Positions 1 through 9,301 of a stretch of 64,000 nucleotides of DNA are shown one piece after another. A model generated the notes under the pieces. The model was given only the letters and a program-made list of their open reading frames with translations. It had not been told where the DNA came from and searched no databases. Origin of the DNA: CAVQCX01 sp963711095 (GTDB lineage: Bacteria; Pseudomonadota; Gammaproteobacteria; Chromatiales; Chromatiaceae); assembly GCA_963711095.1 (NCBI GenBank), contig CAVQCX010000009.1:62001-126000 (forward strand). Direction: 5' to 3'. Both the position numbers and the translations under genes were made by a program. Numbering within the stretch: position 1 is the stretch's first letter; each line of letters begins with the position of its first letter.

Positions 1-496
1 GGTCCCTCACACGGGCAAAGATCGTGGACCCGGTCGTGGTGATCCCGGACATGGTCTCGAAAAACGCATCCGTGAAGCTGATGTGCTCCAGAATGACCAT
101 CGGCAGCGCCGCGAACGAGCTGACCGCGACCCAGACGGTGACCGTTAGTAGGAACATCTGGCGCGGCATCAGGCTGAAATCCCGGGGCGCAAACCCCTTG
201 ACCAGCACCGCCCCCACCGCCGAGGTGATCAGACCGGACTCGACGAACTGGATCCATCCGTCGCGCTCTACCCACCAATTGACCAGGGCGGGGATCACCA
301 TGAAAGCGCCGAGGATGACGAGAAAGGTGCCGGTCGTGAACAGCACCGGGCGTGCACCCTTGATGACGCGCGCCCAGCGAGCCACGCCGCTGCGCCCCGC
401 CCCCGGGGGACCGCCCGCATAATCGTCGCGCAGCCGGGAGTCGAGCTTGCCGGGCGGGAGCCGTCTGCCCGTATCGTCTGGGATCGACAACGCCAT
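1..496 (-). CDS. trkH: TrkH-type potassium transporter subunit, N-terminal part (cut by window start)
   Basis: This is the amino-terminal part of a TrkH/KtrB-family K+ translocating membrane subunit; the rest lies before base 1. After about 50 polar residues come hydrophobic helices, including FTTGTFLVILGAFMVIPALV, and then SFTDAFFETMSGITTTG. That last segment is the first pore helix and filter loop typical of the family. The ATG at 496 has an in-frame TAG seven codons upstream; a GGGAG sits very close before it and a TTG one codon earlier is an alternative. TrkH works with the cytoplasmic gating protein TrkA, which is not in view. The protein could also be a close TrkG/KtrB relative. Confidence 0.85.
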   Translation of the reverse strand, partial: MALSIPDDTGRRLPPGKLDSRLRDDYAGGPPGAGRSGVARWARVIKGARPVLFTTGTFLVILGAFMVIPALVNWWVERDGWIQFVESGLITSAVGAVLVKGFAPRDFSLMPRQMFLLTVTVWVAVSSFAALPMVILEHISFTDAFFETMSGITTTGSTIFARVRD

Positions 497-829
497 CAAC
501 TCCCGCGGGGCGGGCTACGCAGCGCGGTCGGCCGGCGGCGCCCGGAGATCTCGTGAAAATGAGCTGCACGGCCGAACGCAGCCGATCCCGACCATCGGTG
601 ATGCCCCTGCCTGCGTCCGTGGCCAGCCGCCCCAAGGGCCCTGGATCCCGGCGCTGGCGGCGTCCATACGACCGCCTTCATTCCGGCTGCCAGAATACCA
701 GCGCGCTGGGCAAAGCCACCAGGCCGGCCCGGCACACCGTTGCGGATCGCTCAAGCGCGCTTCCCGCGGCCGGCATGGGGGCGGCTGGCCCCTGCTCCAT
801 GCGGTCGAGATTGGGCGAGGCCCATAGCA
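497..829. other. intergenic, nothing recognised
   Basis: This is a GC-rich spacer between two minus-strand genes. Open frames here have arginine/proline-rich composition typical of chance frames. No promoter, hairpin or RNA gene is evident. Confidence 0.4.
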
Positions 830-1702
830 TCAACGGTGGTACGGCGGCTCTTCGCCCGCCGGGCGCTTTCGAAATCGCTTGTAGCTCCACCAATACTGCT
901 CCGGTCGTGCCCGGATGATCGCCTCCAGGTCCGCATTCATGCAAGCCGCCGCCACTACGGTGCTCGCGTCATAGAAACCGGGACCCGCTGGGGAGATCTG
1001 CAGGCGAAACCCGCGCGAGCCAGGTAACCGCTCGGCGCACGCCAAGAGGGCGGTTGCCCCGGTGCGCGACGCCAGCCGGGCCGCGAAGATCGGCGTGTAA
1101 GTCGCCACGCCGAAGAACGGCGCGAATACGCCGGTCCCGGCACCGGGATTCTGGTCCGGAAGCACACCCACCAGGCCGCCCTGGTGGAGGGCCCGCAGCA
1201 GCTCCTTCAGGCCCTGGCGCGTCGCCGGTACCAGCTTGCCCCCGAAGCGCGAGCGCCCCTGAGCCATCAGGGCATTGGCCGCAGCACTGCGCTGTGCCCG
1301 GTACATAATCGTGATCGGGTAGTGCCGAGAGCAATACAGCCCGGCGAGCTCCCAGTTGCCCAGGTGAGGGCTCATGACGATCACCCCCTTGCCCCGGGCC
1401 AGCCCCTCGCGGACCAGCTGCTCCCCATGTACCTCCCGCACCAGTCCCAGGCCACGCTCCGGGTCCGCGAGCCAGAGGGTCGGCATCTCCAGCAAGGTCT
1501 TGGCCGACTCGATCAAGCTGAGTCGTGCGAGCCGCGCCCGTTGGACCTCGCTCATCTGCGGGAAGCACAGACGGAGATTGACCTCGGTGACCGAGCGCTG
1601 CGGGGCGTGCAGGCGGTACAGCAGGACGCCAGCCTGCCGGGCGATGCCATGAATGAGCGCCAGAGGCAAGCTGCCCAGCAGTCGCAGTAGCCACATCCGC
1701 AT
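830..1702 (-). CDS. LpxL/HtrB-family lipid A acyltransferase
   Basis: Inner-membrane late acyltransferase family that transfers an acyl chain from acyl-ACP to lipid A precursors. With the start at 1702 the protein has 290 residues, near the usual ~300. A hydrophobic N-terminal segment follows the start (MWLLRLLGSLPLALIHGIA). The catalytic HX4E motif is seen in SPHLGNWEL (His113, Glu118). Later landmarks are LPDQNPG and the C-terminal EQYWWSYKRFR, the usual WxHRRFK-like end. The frame stays open upstream to 1831, but that extension does not look coding. Which acyl position it modifies cannot be told. Confidence 0.87.
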   Translation of the reverse strand: MRMWLLRLLGSLPLALIHGIARQAGVLLYRLHAPQRSVTEVNLRLCFPQMSEVQRARLARLSLIESAKTLLEMPTLWLADPERGLGLVREVHGEQLVREGLARGKGVIVMSPHLGNWELAGLYCSRHYPITIMYRAQRSAAANALMAQGRSRFGGKLVPATRQGLKELLRALHQGGLVGVLPDQNPGAGTGVFAPFFGVATYTPIFAARLASRTGATALLACAERLPGSRGFRLQISPAGPGFYDASTVVAAACMNADLEAIIRARPEQYWWSYKRFRKRPAGEEPPYHR

Positions 1703-2205
1703 GGTCTGGAGCGCGCGGCCCGGGCCTGACCGGTCGATCTCAGTGAAGCAATGCCCGCGCCCTAGGCTTGTGGTCGAAGTGGCGCGCGCGTACAGCCCGG
1801 ACCCGCGAACAACACACCGACACGGCGACACTCCCGCGCATTCTCCCCCCTGTCATCGATGTCATAAGCAGAGCCTCCGGCGGGGCGGACCCCAGGGCAG
1901 CGCATGCCGGCCTCCAGCGAAAGCATCGGCGACACGTACCGACCTCCGCTCTTGCACAGCAGCAAGGTCGCCGATCGGGCTAGTTGGCGCTTGCCAGGGC
2001 ATATCCGGGCAAGCGCCAGTCGGCGAAGCCCTCGTCCCTCACGAGCGCCGGCCCTGCGCATTGCCGCCGGCACCGGGGCAGGCTCGCGGGCTTGCCCACC
2101 ATGCCCGCGCGCGCTACGGGCGATCATGATAGATTTCACCCCGCTGTCACGCAACGACGCCGGGTCCTGTGCGTGTCGGGATCAGGGTCCGAAAGAGCGC
2201 ACCCC
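1703..2205. other. intergenic, no supported gene
   Basis: About 500 bases between divergent genes. Open frames exist on both strands but read like shadows of GC-rich sequence. No convincing promoter or hairpin was found. Confidence 0.35.
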
Positions 2206-3435
2206 ATGAGACCCCAGAGATTCCCCGGTCTGCTCGGCCCCGCCTTCCTGGCTGCCCTGGCGCTCGCCTGGGTGACCAGCTCCTGCTCGGCCGACCAGGC
2301 CGGCACTGCATCGGGAGGCTGGCAAGAGGCGTATCTGGGCACCGATCCCCAGGTCCGTTTCTTTCCCGACGGCAACGCCAACTACTGGGCCTATCATCTG
2401 GAGCGCGGATGGCGAGGCTCGAACATCGGCCTGCTGGTTGAAGGGCAGTTTCCCCAAGCGCGGTACATGAGCCTCACGGTCTACGACGATAAGACCTTCT
2501 CGCCCGTGGCGCATCTGACCGACTTCCAGATCAGGGCTGGGGGCGCGGGCATCAACCCGTTCGCCCCGCCACCCGGCGAGCGACGCCCGGCCGGCGGCTA
2601 TCGTATGCTGATCGTCCCCCGGGGCAGTCCTCACAGCGCCGAGGCCAACGTCATCGAATACGACCCTTCCCTGCCGGCCATCTCGGTGTTTCTTCGCTAC
2701 TACCTGCCGAGCGTGAGCGCGACCGGCGGCGTGCCGCTGCCCCGGATCACGCCATTCGACATCACCACCGGGCGAATCGTGGAGCCGCGTCTGCCGCGCA
2801 TCGTTCGCATGCAGCACGGCCGAATCCGGGAAGAGCTGCTCTCCAGGTTCCTGGACAAATACGTGGCGCGCAAGCTCAACCCTTTGTTCTCCGTCGCCAT
2901 GCTGAACCGATCCCTGTCCGCCTTCCGCGCCGACAGCCAGGGCCTGTACCCGAACGCCGACAACAAGTACCTGGTGATCCCGATCGTCAAGCGGTCCGAT
3001 CAGGTCGCCGTGATCCGGTTCAAGCCTCCGACCGACGCCGAGCACCATCTGCCTCATCCCGACGTACGCTACTGGTCGGTCAGCCTGGGCGACGACAAAA
3101 GCTACAACGCCTACACCCTGGCCGACGACCAGGCAAAGCTCGACGCGGACGGTTACGTGACTGTCGTGCTCGCGGAGCCGACCCCGCAGATCATGCAGAA
3201 GGCCAGGGCCTTCAATCTCATCCCCTGGACGCTGGGCAACCGAGGGGTGCTCATCTATCGCAACCTGGTTACCCGACCCGGATTTGACGGCGATTTCGAC
3301 CTGATCCCCGAATTCTCGGACAGCGCCGGCTGGTCCGCGCTGACCGGGCAGCGCTTCATCGGCGCATACGCGCCCAGCGGCCAGCTGCTGTCCGTGGAAG
3401 AATTTCTCAGGCTCCAGCAGCCGCACGAGGGATGA
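2206..3435 (+). CDS. secreted or lipid-anchored protein of unknown function
   Basis: 409 residues starting MRPQRF, with a hydrophobic export signal (LLGPAFLAALALAWVTS) followed by SCSAD, which may be a weak lipobox. The mature part is rich in beta-prone segments (YMSLTVYDDKTFSPVAHLTD, VIEYDPSLPAISVFLRYYLP) and has no cysteine after the signal region. I do not recognise the family. The ATG at 2206 is preferred over the upstream open frame because it places the signal peptide at the N-terminus and has AAAGAG about 9 bases upstream. It stands alone, with unrelated neighbours. Confidence 0.75.
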   Translation: MRPQRFPGLLGPAFLAALALAWVTSSCSADQAGTASGGWQEAYLGTDPQVRFFPDGNANYWAYHLERGWRGSNIGLLVEGQFPQARYMSLTVYDDKTFSPVAHLTDFQIRAGGAGINPFAPPPGERRPAGGYRMLIVPRGSPHSAEANVIEYDPSLPAISVFLRYYLPSVSATGGVPLPRITPFDITTGRIVEPRLPRIVRMQHGRIREELLSRFLDKYVARKLNPLFSVAMLNRSLSAFRADSQGLYPNADNKYLVIPIVKRSDQVAVIRFKPPTDAEHHLPHPDVRYWSVSLGDDKSYNAYTLADDQAKLDADGYVTVVLAEPTPQIMQKARAFNLIPWTLGNRGVLIYRNLVTRPGFDGDFDLIPEFSDSAGWSALTGQRFIGAYAPSGQLLSVEEFLRLQQPHEG

Positions 3436-3505
3436 GCCGGCCGCCGGGGCGAGTGGCACCGATCGGCGCTGGAGAAACCCTGAAGAGCTGCCATACTGAG
3501 TCCCT

Positions 3506-3916
3506 ATGGCAAGCCAAGCACCGAGCCCGCATCGCCCACCCGGGGCCGCCCGAGGGCGTCTGCGTAACAGGCTCGCGCTACTGTGCCTCGCCCCGGGGCT
3601 GCTTTGGCAGGCCCCCGCCGCCGCCTTTTTCTGCTTCTCTTTCGGCGGGGGCAGCCGGCATCGGGACCCGGGCCCGCCGCCGCTGATGCTGATGCCGCCG
3701 CCGGGCTTCCCCTATCCGCAGCCGGCATTCGCGCCGCCGCCGGTCACCCCGGTCCCGGCCTCTGATCCGGCCTCACTCAAGCCCGAGCTGGTGGAGTGGC
3801 CCACCGCCCCCAATGGCGCCCTGGCCAAGACCGTCTACCGATTCCGGCCCCTCGCCCCCAAGCAGCTCCCGCCCATCGCGCCCGCCGCCCCCGTGGAGCA
3901 GTCTCAGCCGTTCTGA
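3506..3916 (+). CDS. small exported proline-rich protein, unknown
   Basis: 136 residues. A basic N-terminus (RGRLRNR) and a hydrophobic core (LALLCLAPGLLWQAPAAA) form a signal peptide cleaved before FFCFSFGGGS. The rest is proline-rich (PPPLMLMPPPGFPYPQPAF, PPVTPVPASDP), then VEWPTAPNGALAKTVYRFRP. This composition fits a periplasmic or surface structural protein. No enzyme motif is visible and I do not recognise it beyond that. Confidence 0.6.
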   Translation: MASQAPSPHRPPGAARGRLRNRLALLCLAPGLLWQAPAAAFFCFSFGGGSRHRDPGPPPLMLMPPPGFPYPQPAFAPPPVTPVPASDPASLKPELVEWPTAPNGALAKTVYRFRPLAPKQLPPIAPAAPVEQSQPF

Positions 3917-4066
3917 TCGCCCATCCCGGGCGGCGGCGCGCTGTTCCCAGCGCAGGTGTAGGACGCGGGCGGCGCCACCGCCACCCGCGCCAGGGTGCAA
4001 CCCGCCACCCCGCGGATTAGAATCCGCGCCTGGACCATCGCTGTGGACACGACCCGGAGGTAACGC

Positions 4067-5470
4067 GTGGACGAAAGACGAGTGGATGTCGCCATCATCG
4101 GGTCGGGAAGCGCCGGGCTCTATGCCCTGAGCCAGGTGCGCAAGGTGGGCAAGAGCTTCGTGTTGATCAACGGCGGCGAGGCGGGCACCACCTGCGCCCG
4201 GGTGGGCTGCATGCCCTCCAAGGTGATGATCCAGATCGCCGAGGACGTGCACCGGCGTATGATCTACAGCCGTTACGGCATCGAGGGCCACGAGGCGGTT
4301 CGCATCGCCTTGCCCGAGGCCATGGAATACGTACGCGACCTGCGCGACAACTTCGTCGATCGCGTGCTCTCCAACAGCACCGACCAGCTTGGCGACGAGT
4401 TCATCGAAGGCTACGCCCGCTTCGTCGGCCCTGATCTCCTGGAGGTCGAGGGACAGCGCGTCCGCGCCGCGAAGATCATCATCGCCACCGGATCGAGCCC
4501 GATCATCCCGGAATCCTGGCAGGCCTTCGGCGATCGCATCATCACCACCGATACCCTGTTCGAGCAGGCGGAGCTGCCCGAGACCCTGGCGGTGATCGGC
4601 CTGGGCGTCATCGGTCTGGAGATGGGCCAGGCCCTGCACCGCATGGGCGTGCAGGTAACCGGATTCGACGCCTTCCAGGGCATCGGCGGACTCCAGGATC
4701 CCGAGGTGTGCAAGACCGCAGTGGAGGTCCTGGGGGCGGAGACCCCGATCTGGCTGGGCCATGCCGCCGAGATCACCGAGCAGGACGGCAAGCTGCGGGT
4801 GAGCGCCGGCGATCACGCGGTGCTGGTGGACAAGGTGCTCTGCAGTATCGGCCGTCGCCCCAATCTCCGGGGCCTCGACCTGGCAGCCGCGGGCATCGAA
4901 TGCGACGAGCGCGGCATTCCCCATTTCAACCGCAACACCATGCAGCTCGGCGACCGCCCGATCTTCATCGCCGGGGACGTGGATGGGGAGCGCCAGGTCC
5001 TTCACGAGGCCGGAGACGAGGGCCGAATCGCCGGCTACAACGCGGTGCACGAACAGATCCGCGGCTTCAGGCGCAAGGTGCCCCTTACCATCAACTTCTG
5101 CGATCCGAACATCTGCACGGCCGGCGCACGCTGGTCGAGCTTCGACCCCGAGACCACTGAGGTGGGCCAGATAGGCTTCGGGCCCGTGGGCCGCGCGCTG
5201 ATCATGGCCAAGAACAAGGGGCTGCTGCGCATCTACGCGCACAAACAGAGCGGACGCCTGCTGGGCGCCGAGATGATCGCCCCCAAGGGCGAGAATCTCG
5301 CCCACCTGATCGCCTGGTCCATACAGCAGGGGCTGACCGTGGGAGACCTGCTGCGCATGCCGTTTTATCACCCGGTGATCGAGGAGGCCTTACAGGCCGC
5401 GCTCTACGATCTGTACGCCAAAGTCGATGCGAAGAACGCCAGCGACATCACCGAGTCGGTGCCACTCTGA
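4067..5470 (+). CDS. dihydrolipoyl dehydrogenase-like FAD/NAD disulfide oxidoreductase
   Basis: 467 residues. FAD-binding IIGSGSAGLYA is at the N-terminus, the redox-active disulfide is TTCARVGCMPSK (Cys43, Cys48), the NAD site is VIGLGVIGLEMG near residue 175, and the second FAD motif is PIFIAGDVDGE. The C-terminus has the catalytic His-Glu dyad as HPVIEE (His435, Glu440). This is the full layout of the Lpd/glutathione-reductase family. The start is GTG, fixed by GGAGG 6 bases upstream. No 2-oxo-acid dehydrogenase genes adjoin it, so the substrate is uncertain; it may be a stand-alone Lpd3-type enzyme. Confidence 0.9.
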   Translation: MDERRVDVAIIGSGSAGLYALSQVRKVGKSFVLINGGEAGTTCARVGCMPSKVMIQIAEDVHRRMIYSRYGIEGHEAVRIALPEAMEYVRDLRDNFVDRVLSNSTDQLGDEFIEGYARFVGPDLLEVEGQRVRAAKIIIATGSSPIIPESWQAFGDRIITTDTLFEQAELPETLAVIGLGVIGLEMGQALHRMGVQVTGFDAFQGIGGLQDPEVCKTAVEVLGAETPIWLGHAAEITEQDGKLRVSAGDHAVLVDKVLCSIGRRPNLRGLDLAAAGIECDERGIPHFNRNTMQLGDRPIFIAGDVDGERQVLHEAGDEGRIAGYNAVHEQIRGFRRKVPLTINFCDPNICTAGARWSSFDPETTEVGQIGFGPVGRALIMAKNKGLLRIYAHKQSGRLLGAEMIAPKGENLAHLIAWSIQQGLTVGDLLRMPFYHPVIEEALQAALYDLYAKVDAKNASDITESVPL

Positions 5471-5625
5471 GTCGGTGTAGGGCCGCGACTGGCTGGAAGG
5501 ACCGAGCTTGGGTTAGACTTGCCGTTGTACGGGGGAGGCGCGTGATCGCTCCATGTGCTCAGGCGGGCGCCCGAGCCAACCGTTCCAGGCGTGATACATT
5601 TAAGAGGCATTGCCTGCAGTCGTCT

Positions 5626-7494
5626 ATGGTGACCTCGCCCCGCTCTGTTCTCCTGTTGCTCTGGCTCAGCCTGCAATGCGTGCTGGCCCTGGCCGGCTCG
5701 GGCGCGGCTCCCAGCGCCTTCCCCAGACCAGCGGCGTTGGCACCGGCCGTCGCGTTCTGGACGCGGGTCTACACCCAGATAGACACCGGCAGCGGATTCA
5801 TCCACGACGACCGCCGTCTCGACGTGGTTTATCAGGTCCTGCGCCTGGATGCCGACGCCGCTCCGGCCGCTCAGGACAAGGCGATTCAACGCGCCCTCGC
5901 GGACTACCGCAAGGCGCTCGCCAACCTGGCCGACGGCAAACGCAGCAGACTCACCGAGACCGAGCGGCGCGCCCTGCGGGCCTGGGGCAGGGCAGCGAAG
6001 CCCGCGGCGCTCAAGGCCGCCGCGGAGCGTGTGCGCTTCCAGCGTGGGCAGGCCGACCGGTTCAACGGGGGGCTGGCGCGAGCGGCCAAATGGCGGCGGC
6101 ATATCGAAGCGATCTTCCGTAAGCAGGGCCTGCCCACGGAGCTCGCGGCCTTGCCCCACGTGGAGTCCTCCTACAACCCCAAGGCACGCTCCGGCGCCGG
6201 CGCAGCTGGGCTGTGGCAGCTGATGCCGGCCACCGCGGAGCGTTATCTGCATGTCGACAAAGCGCGCGACGAGCGACTCGATCCCTACAAGTCCTCGGAC
6301 GCCGCCGCGCGGCTGCTGCAGCACAATTACTCGGTGCTCAATAGCTGGCCGCTTGCCCTTACTGCATACAACCACGGCCTGTCCGGCATGCGCCGAGCGG
6401 TGCTCAACACGGGCACCGAGGACATCGCCAGGATTATCGAGCGCTACGATGGCGACAGCTTCGGGTTCGCCTCGCGCAACTTCTACCCGGCCTTTCTGGC
6501 AGCGTTGGACGTTTCGCGCGCCCCGGAGTCCTACTTCGGCAAGAACCGTGAGAAATTCGGGCCACAGCCCATCACCGTGCGCACCGGCGCTTATCTGCCG
6601 GCCGACTCGGTGGCCAGCGCGTTCGGTGCCGACACCCAGCAGCTGTGCAGCCTCAATCCCGGTCTGCCCCGCACCGTCTGGAGAGGCAAGCTCTTCATCC
6701 CCACGGGATACCCGCTACACCTGCCGCCGAGCCACACGCTGGTCCAGGCGAAGACGGAGATGGCACGGCTGGCCCGCACGGCCGGCTACCAGTCCCAGAG
6801 GCCCGACATCTATCATGAAGTGCGCGCGGGAGAATCCCTCTCGCAGATCGCAGAGCGGTACGACAAGGACACCCAGGAGCTGGTGGCCATCAACGGACTC
6901 GACAACGGCCATACCATCCGCGCTGGCCAGCTACTGCTGGTGTCGAGCGGCCCCGAGCCCCAGCCTGTGACTGCCGCGCACCGGGCAGCCGCTGCAGCGG
7001 CTGCCGAGCGCGACCGGGAAGATCCCGGCATCCTGCCGCTGGAGACCCAGCCCGACCTCGCGGCCGATCCGGCCGACTACAGCGTGCGCGCCGACGGCAC
7101 TATCATCGTCCAGGCCGCCGAGACCCTGGGCCACTACGCCGAATGGCTGGGCGTGGCCAGCAAGCGCCTGCGCGACATCAACCGGCTGGGCACCGACCAG
7201 GGCCTGGTCATCGGCCAGCGCCTCAAGCTGGACCTCTCCAAGACCTCCCGAGCGAGCTTCGAGCACCAGCGCACGGCCCATCATCAATCGCTGCAGGCGA
7301 GCTATTTCCAGGACGTGCGCATCGCCGGGCTGCGTCAGCATCACGTGCAGAGCGGCGACACGCTCTGGCGTCTCGCCAAGCAGCGCTACGGCATACCGCT
7401 CTGGCTGCTGCGCCAGTACAATCCGGACATCGCCCTGGACAGCGTGCTGCCGCTGGGCGGGGTCATCGCCGTGCCGGTGCTCGCAAAGGGCTGA
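5626..7494 (+). CDS. mltD: MltD-like membrane-bound lytic murein transglycosylase with three LysM domains
   Basis: 622 residues with an N-terminal signal (VLLLLWLSLQCVLALAGS). The transglycosylase domain shows LPHVESSYNPKARSGAGAAG, with Glu180 as the expected catalytic acid, then GLWQLMPATA and LALTAYNHG. Three LysM peptidoglycan-binding domains follow: YHEVRAGESLSQIAERYDKD (about 397-440), a degenerate one starting IIVQAAETLGHYAEWLG (about 493-536), and HHVQSGDTLWRLAKQRYG (about 573-619). The family cleaves glycan strands to 1,6-anhydro-muropeptides in the periplasm. The frame is open 28 codons further upstream, but the ATG at 5626 puts the signal peptide first. Confidence 0.92.
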   Translation: MVTSPRSVLLLLWLSLQCVLALAGSGAAPSAFPRPAALAPAVAFWTRVYTQIDTGSGFIHDDRRLDVVYQVLRLDADAAPAAQDKAIQRALADYRKALANLADGKRSRLTETERRALRAWGRAAKPAALKAAAERVRFQRGQADRFNGGLARAAKWRRHIEAIFRKQGLPTELAALPHVESSYNPKARSGAGAAGLWQLMPATAERYLHVDKARDERLDPYKSSDAAARLLQHNYSVLNSWPLALTAYNHGLSGMRRAVLNTGTEDIARIIERYDGDSFGFASRNFYPAFLAALDVSRAPESYFGKNREKFGPQPITVRTGAYLPADSVASAFGADTQQLCSLNPGLPRTVWRGKLFIPTGYPLHLPPSHTLVQAKTEMARLARTAGYQSQRPDIYHEVRAGESLSQIAERYDKDTQELVAINGLDNGHTIRAGQLLLVSSGPEPQPVTAAHRAAAAAAAERDREDPGILPLETQPDLAADPADYSVRADGTIIVQAAETLGHYAEWLGVASKRLRDINRLGTDQGLVIGQRLKLDLSKTSRASFEHQRTAHHQSLQASYFQDVRIAGLRQHHVQSGDTLWRLAKQRYGIPLWLLRQYNPDIALDSVLPLGGVIAVPVLAKG

Positions 7495-7545
7495 TCGACT
7501 CCGGCGGCGCGGCGAATACTCAGACACGTGCGGCGCCGGCCGCGC

Positions 7546-8769
7546 TCACCCCATGACCTCGCCCAGACTTCGCAGCAGTCGCTCGACGCGTTGCGGCCAG
7601 TCGAACTCAGAGCAGGCGCGCTGTCTCGCGCGCTCGCGCATGCGCTCGAATTCCCCGGGCCGGGCGAGTATGCAGTCGAGCACCCCGACCAGGGCCCGCC
7701 GGTTGCCCGGAGGCACCAGAAGACCGGTCACCCGGTCCTGAATGGCGTCGCAAACACCCCCGCCCTCGGCCCCAACAGCGACCGTGCCCGCTGCTGCCGC
7801 TTCCAGATAGACGATCCCGAAGCCTTCCACCTCGAAGGACGCCTCGGCCATATCGCTCGGCATGCAGAAGACATCGGCCGCGCGATACAGGTCGGCCTTA
7901 TCCTGCTCCGGTACCTCACCGAGCAGCACCACATGGTCGGTGAGGCCGAGGTCGCAGATCCGCTCCTCGATAACGTCTTGGAGCGGCCCCCGGCCGGCGA
8001 TCGCCAGCAGCAGGTCGGGGTGGCGGGGGAGCAGCTCCGCAAGCGCGTCCAAGACCAGAAGATGACCCTTCCTGCGGCTCAGCCGGCTCAGCATCAGAAT
8101 GACCTTGCGCGCCCCCCAGCCCAGAGTCTGGCGCAGGTCCCTGCCGGGGGGAGCGCAGAACTGAGCCGCCGGGATCCCGGGCTCGAGGACCGCGACGTTC
8201 GGAAATTCCCCGACCCGGCCCGCCAGGGCGCGCGTGTAGCGACTGTTGGCAAACACCCTCACGCATGCCCGCAGGTTGCGGCGCAACACTTCCGGGCGAC
8301 GGGCCGCCAGGCGAAGCGTCTCGTTGCCGTGCAGGAAGGATACGCAGCGCCATCCGAGCAAAGGATTCAGCCACCTGAACACGCGCACGTTGTTGATCAC
8401 CATCGAGTACAGGATGACGTCCTTTCCGTAGCGCAGGCGCAGCCGCAGCAGCAGGCTCAGCAGCCTCAGGTCGGCGGTGTAGCGCCCTCGGAAACGCCAC
8501 CTCAGGGTGAAGCGCTCCACGGCGACACCGGCGAACGCCGGTGCATTCAGATGCTCTTGCAAGCCGGCGACTACCACCTTGAAACCACGCTCCGCAAGGG
8601 ACCGCGCGATCCAATAGGCCATATTCTGGATGCCCCCACCCTCGGGCGAGGGATCATCAAAGATCAGCACATGGCGGGCTTCCCGGAGTGACAGGGGCAG
8701 CGCCCCGGCGTCTGCGGTCCGCTCAGCGATCCCCGCGTAGCCGGTCGCAAAGGCAGTCTCGGCCCTCAT
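7546..8769 (-). CDS. glycosyltransferase family 4 protein
   Basis: 407 residues with a two-domain GT-B layout. The N-terminal acceptor domain has HVLIFDDPSPEGGGIQNMAY. The C-terminal nucleotide-sugar domain has KVILMLSRLSRRKGHLLVLD, LLLAIAGRGPLQ and the conserved E-x7-E region EGFGIVYLEAAAAGTVAVG. It probably transfers a sugar in surface polysaccharide assembly; donor and acceptor cannot be inferred. The start at 8769 (MRAETAFATG) is chosen over the arginine-rich upstream extension. It is the first of the envelope-glycan genes in this part of the window. Confidence 0.85.
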   Translation of the reverse strand: MRAETAFATGYAGIAERTADAGALPLSLREARHVLIFDDPSPEGGGIQNMAYWIARSLAERGFKVVVAGLQEHLNAPAFAGVAVERFTLRWRFRGRYTADLRLLSLLLRLRLRYGKDVILYSMVINNVRVFRWLNPLLGWRCVSFLHGNETLRLAARRPEVLRRNLRACVRVFANSRYTRALAGRVGEFPNVAVLEPGIPAAQFCAPPGRDLRQTLGWGARKVILMLSRLSRRKGHLLVLDALAELLPRHPDLLLAIAGRGPLQDVIEERICDLGLTDHVVLLGEVPEQDKADLYRAADVFCMPSDMAEASFEVEGFGIVYLEAAAAGTVAVGAEGGGVCDAIQDRVTGLLVPPGNRRALVGVLDCILARPGEFERMRERARQRACSEFDWPQRVERLLRSLGEVMG

Positions 8770-9301
8770 TTCTCGGCAACCCCCTGCTGCGATACCGCAC
8801 CCGCGCGCGTCTGCAGACGGTCCCGGGCGGCACCATCCGCGATGCCGCCAATCCCGCCGGGGCGCCTGACCCCCGCCGCCTCGCAACCAACGGGGTGCCC
8901 GGCGCCATGAACGCCTTGGGCGGAGGCAATATGCCCTTGCTCGGCGGCCGTGGCACGGTTACCCGCGCCTTTGACCACATGGTGGACGATGCTGCGGCGG
9001 AACATGGCGGCTCTCCAACAGGGACACATCTAGCGTGTTGGAGAGCCTAGCGCCCGAAACTTAGTCCATCATGAGTCGTTGTGACCTTCCCGTGTCACCA
9101 GGCGATCGCGCCGGGCCCGCCCAGATCCCGTGAAGCGGTGTCCTGGCAGCAGGGCTGCCCCCAGATGACTCTCCCAAGCGCCCACGAGTATCCAAGGCGC
9201 GTCCCGACCACCGCCGTCTTAAAGCAAGCCGCACGATCGCGGAGCTTCTACTGCCGCAATGGGTCTTTGCCCCGGAGCTAGTCCGCGGGGCGGGCATACC
9301 G
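8770..9301. other. intergenic with one perfect inverted repeat
   Basis: About 530 bases without a supported gene. The one clear structure is the 12-bp inverted repeat at 9009-9047, listed separately. Confidence 0.4.
9009..9047. terminator. 12-bp perfect inverted repeat (hairpin), possible terminator
   Basis: GGCTCTCCAACA (9009-9020) is exactly complementary to TGTTGGAGAGCC (9036-9047), with a 15-base loop. No T-run follows on either strand. It could be a Rho-independent-like stop for the minus-strand ChbG-type gene or the end of a small lost element. Confidence 0.45.

Noticed and set aside
2182..3459. Minus-strand open frame over the secreted-protein gene
   Set aside because: Composition is that of a GC-rich shadow; the plus strand has a signal peptide and plausible start.
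3773..5371. Long minus-strand open frame, about 530 codons
   Set aside because: Antisense of the Lpd-like gene; histidine/glycine-rich translation without domains. The plus strand has the disulfide and FAD motifs and a strong ribosome site.
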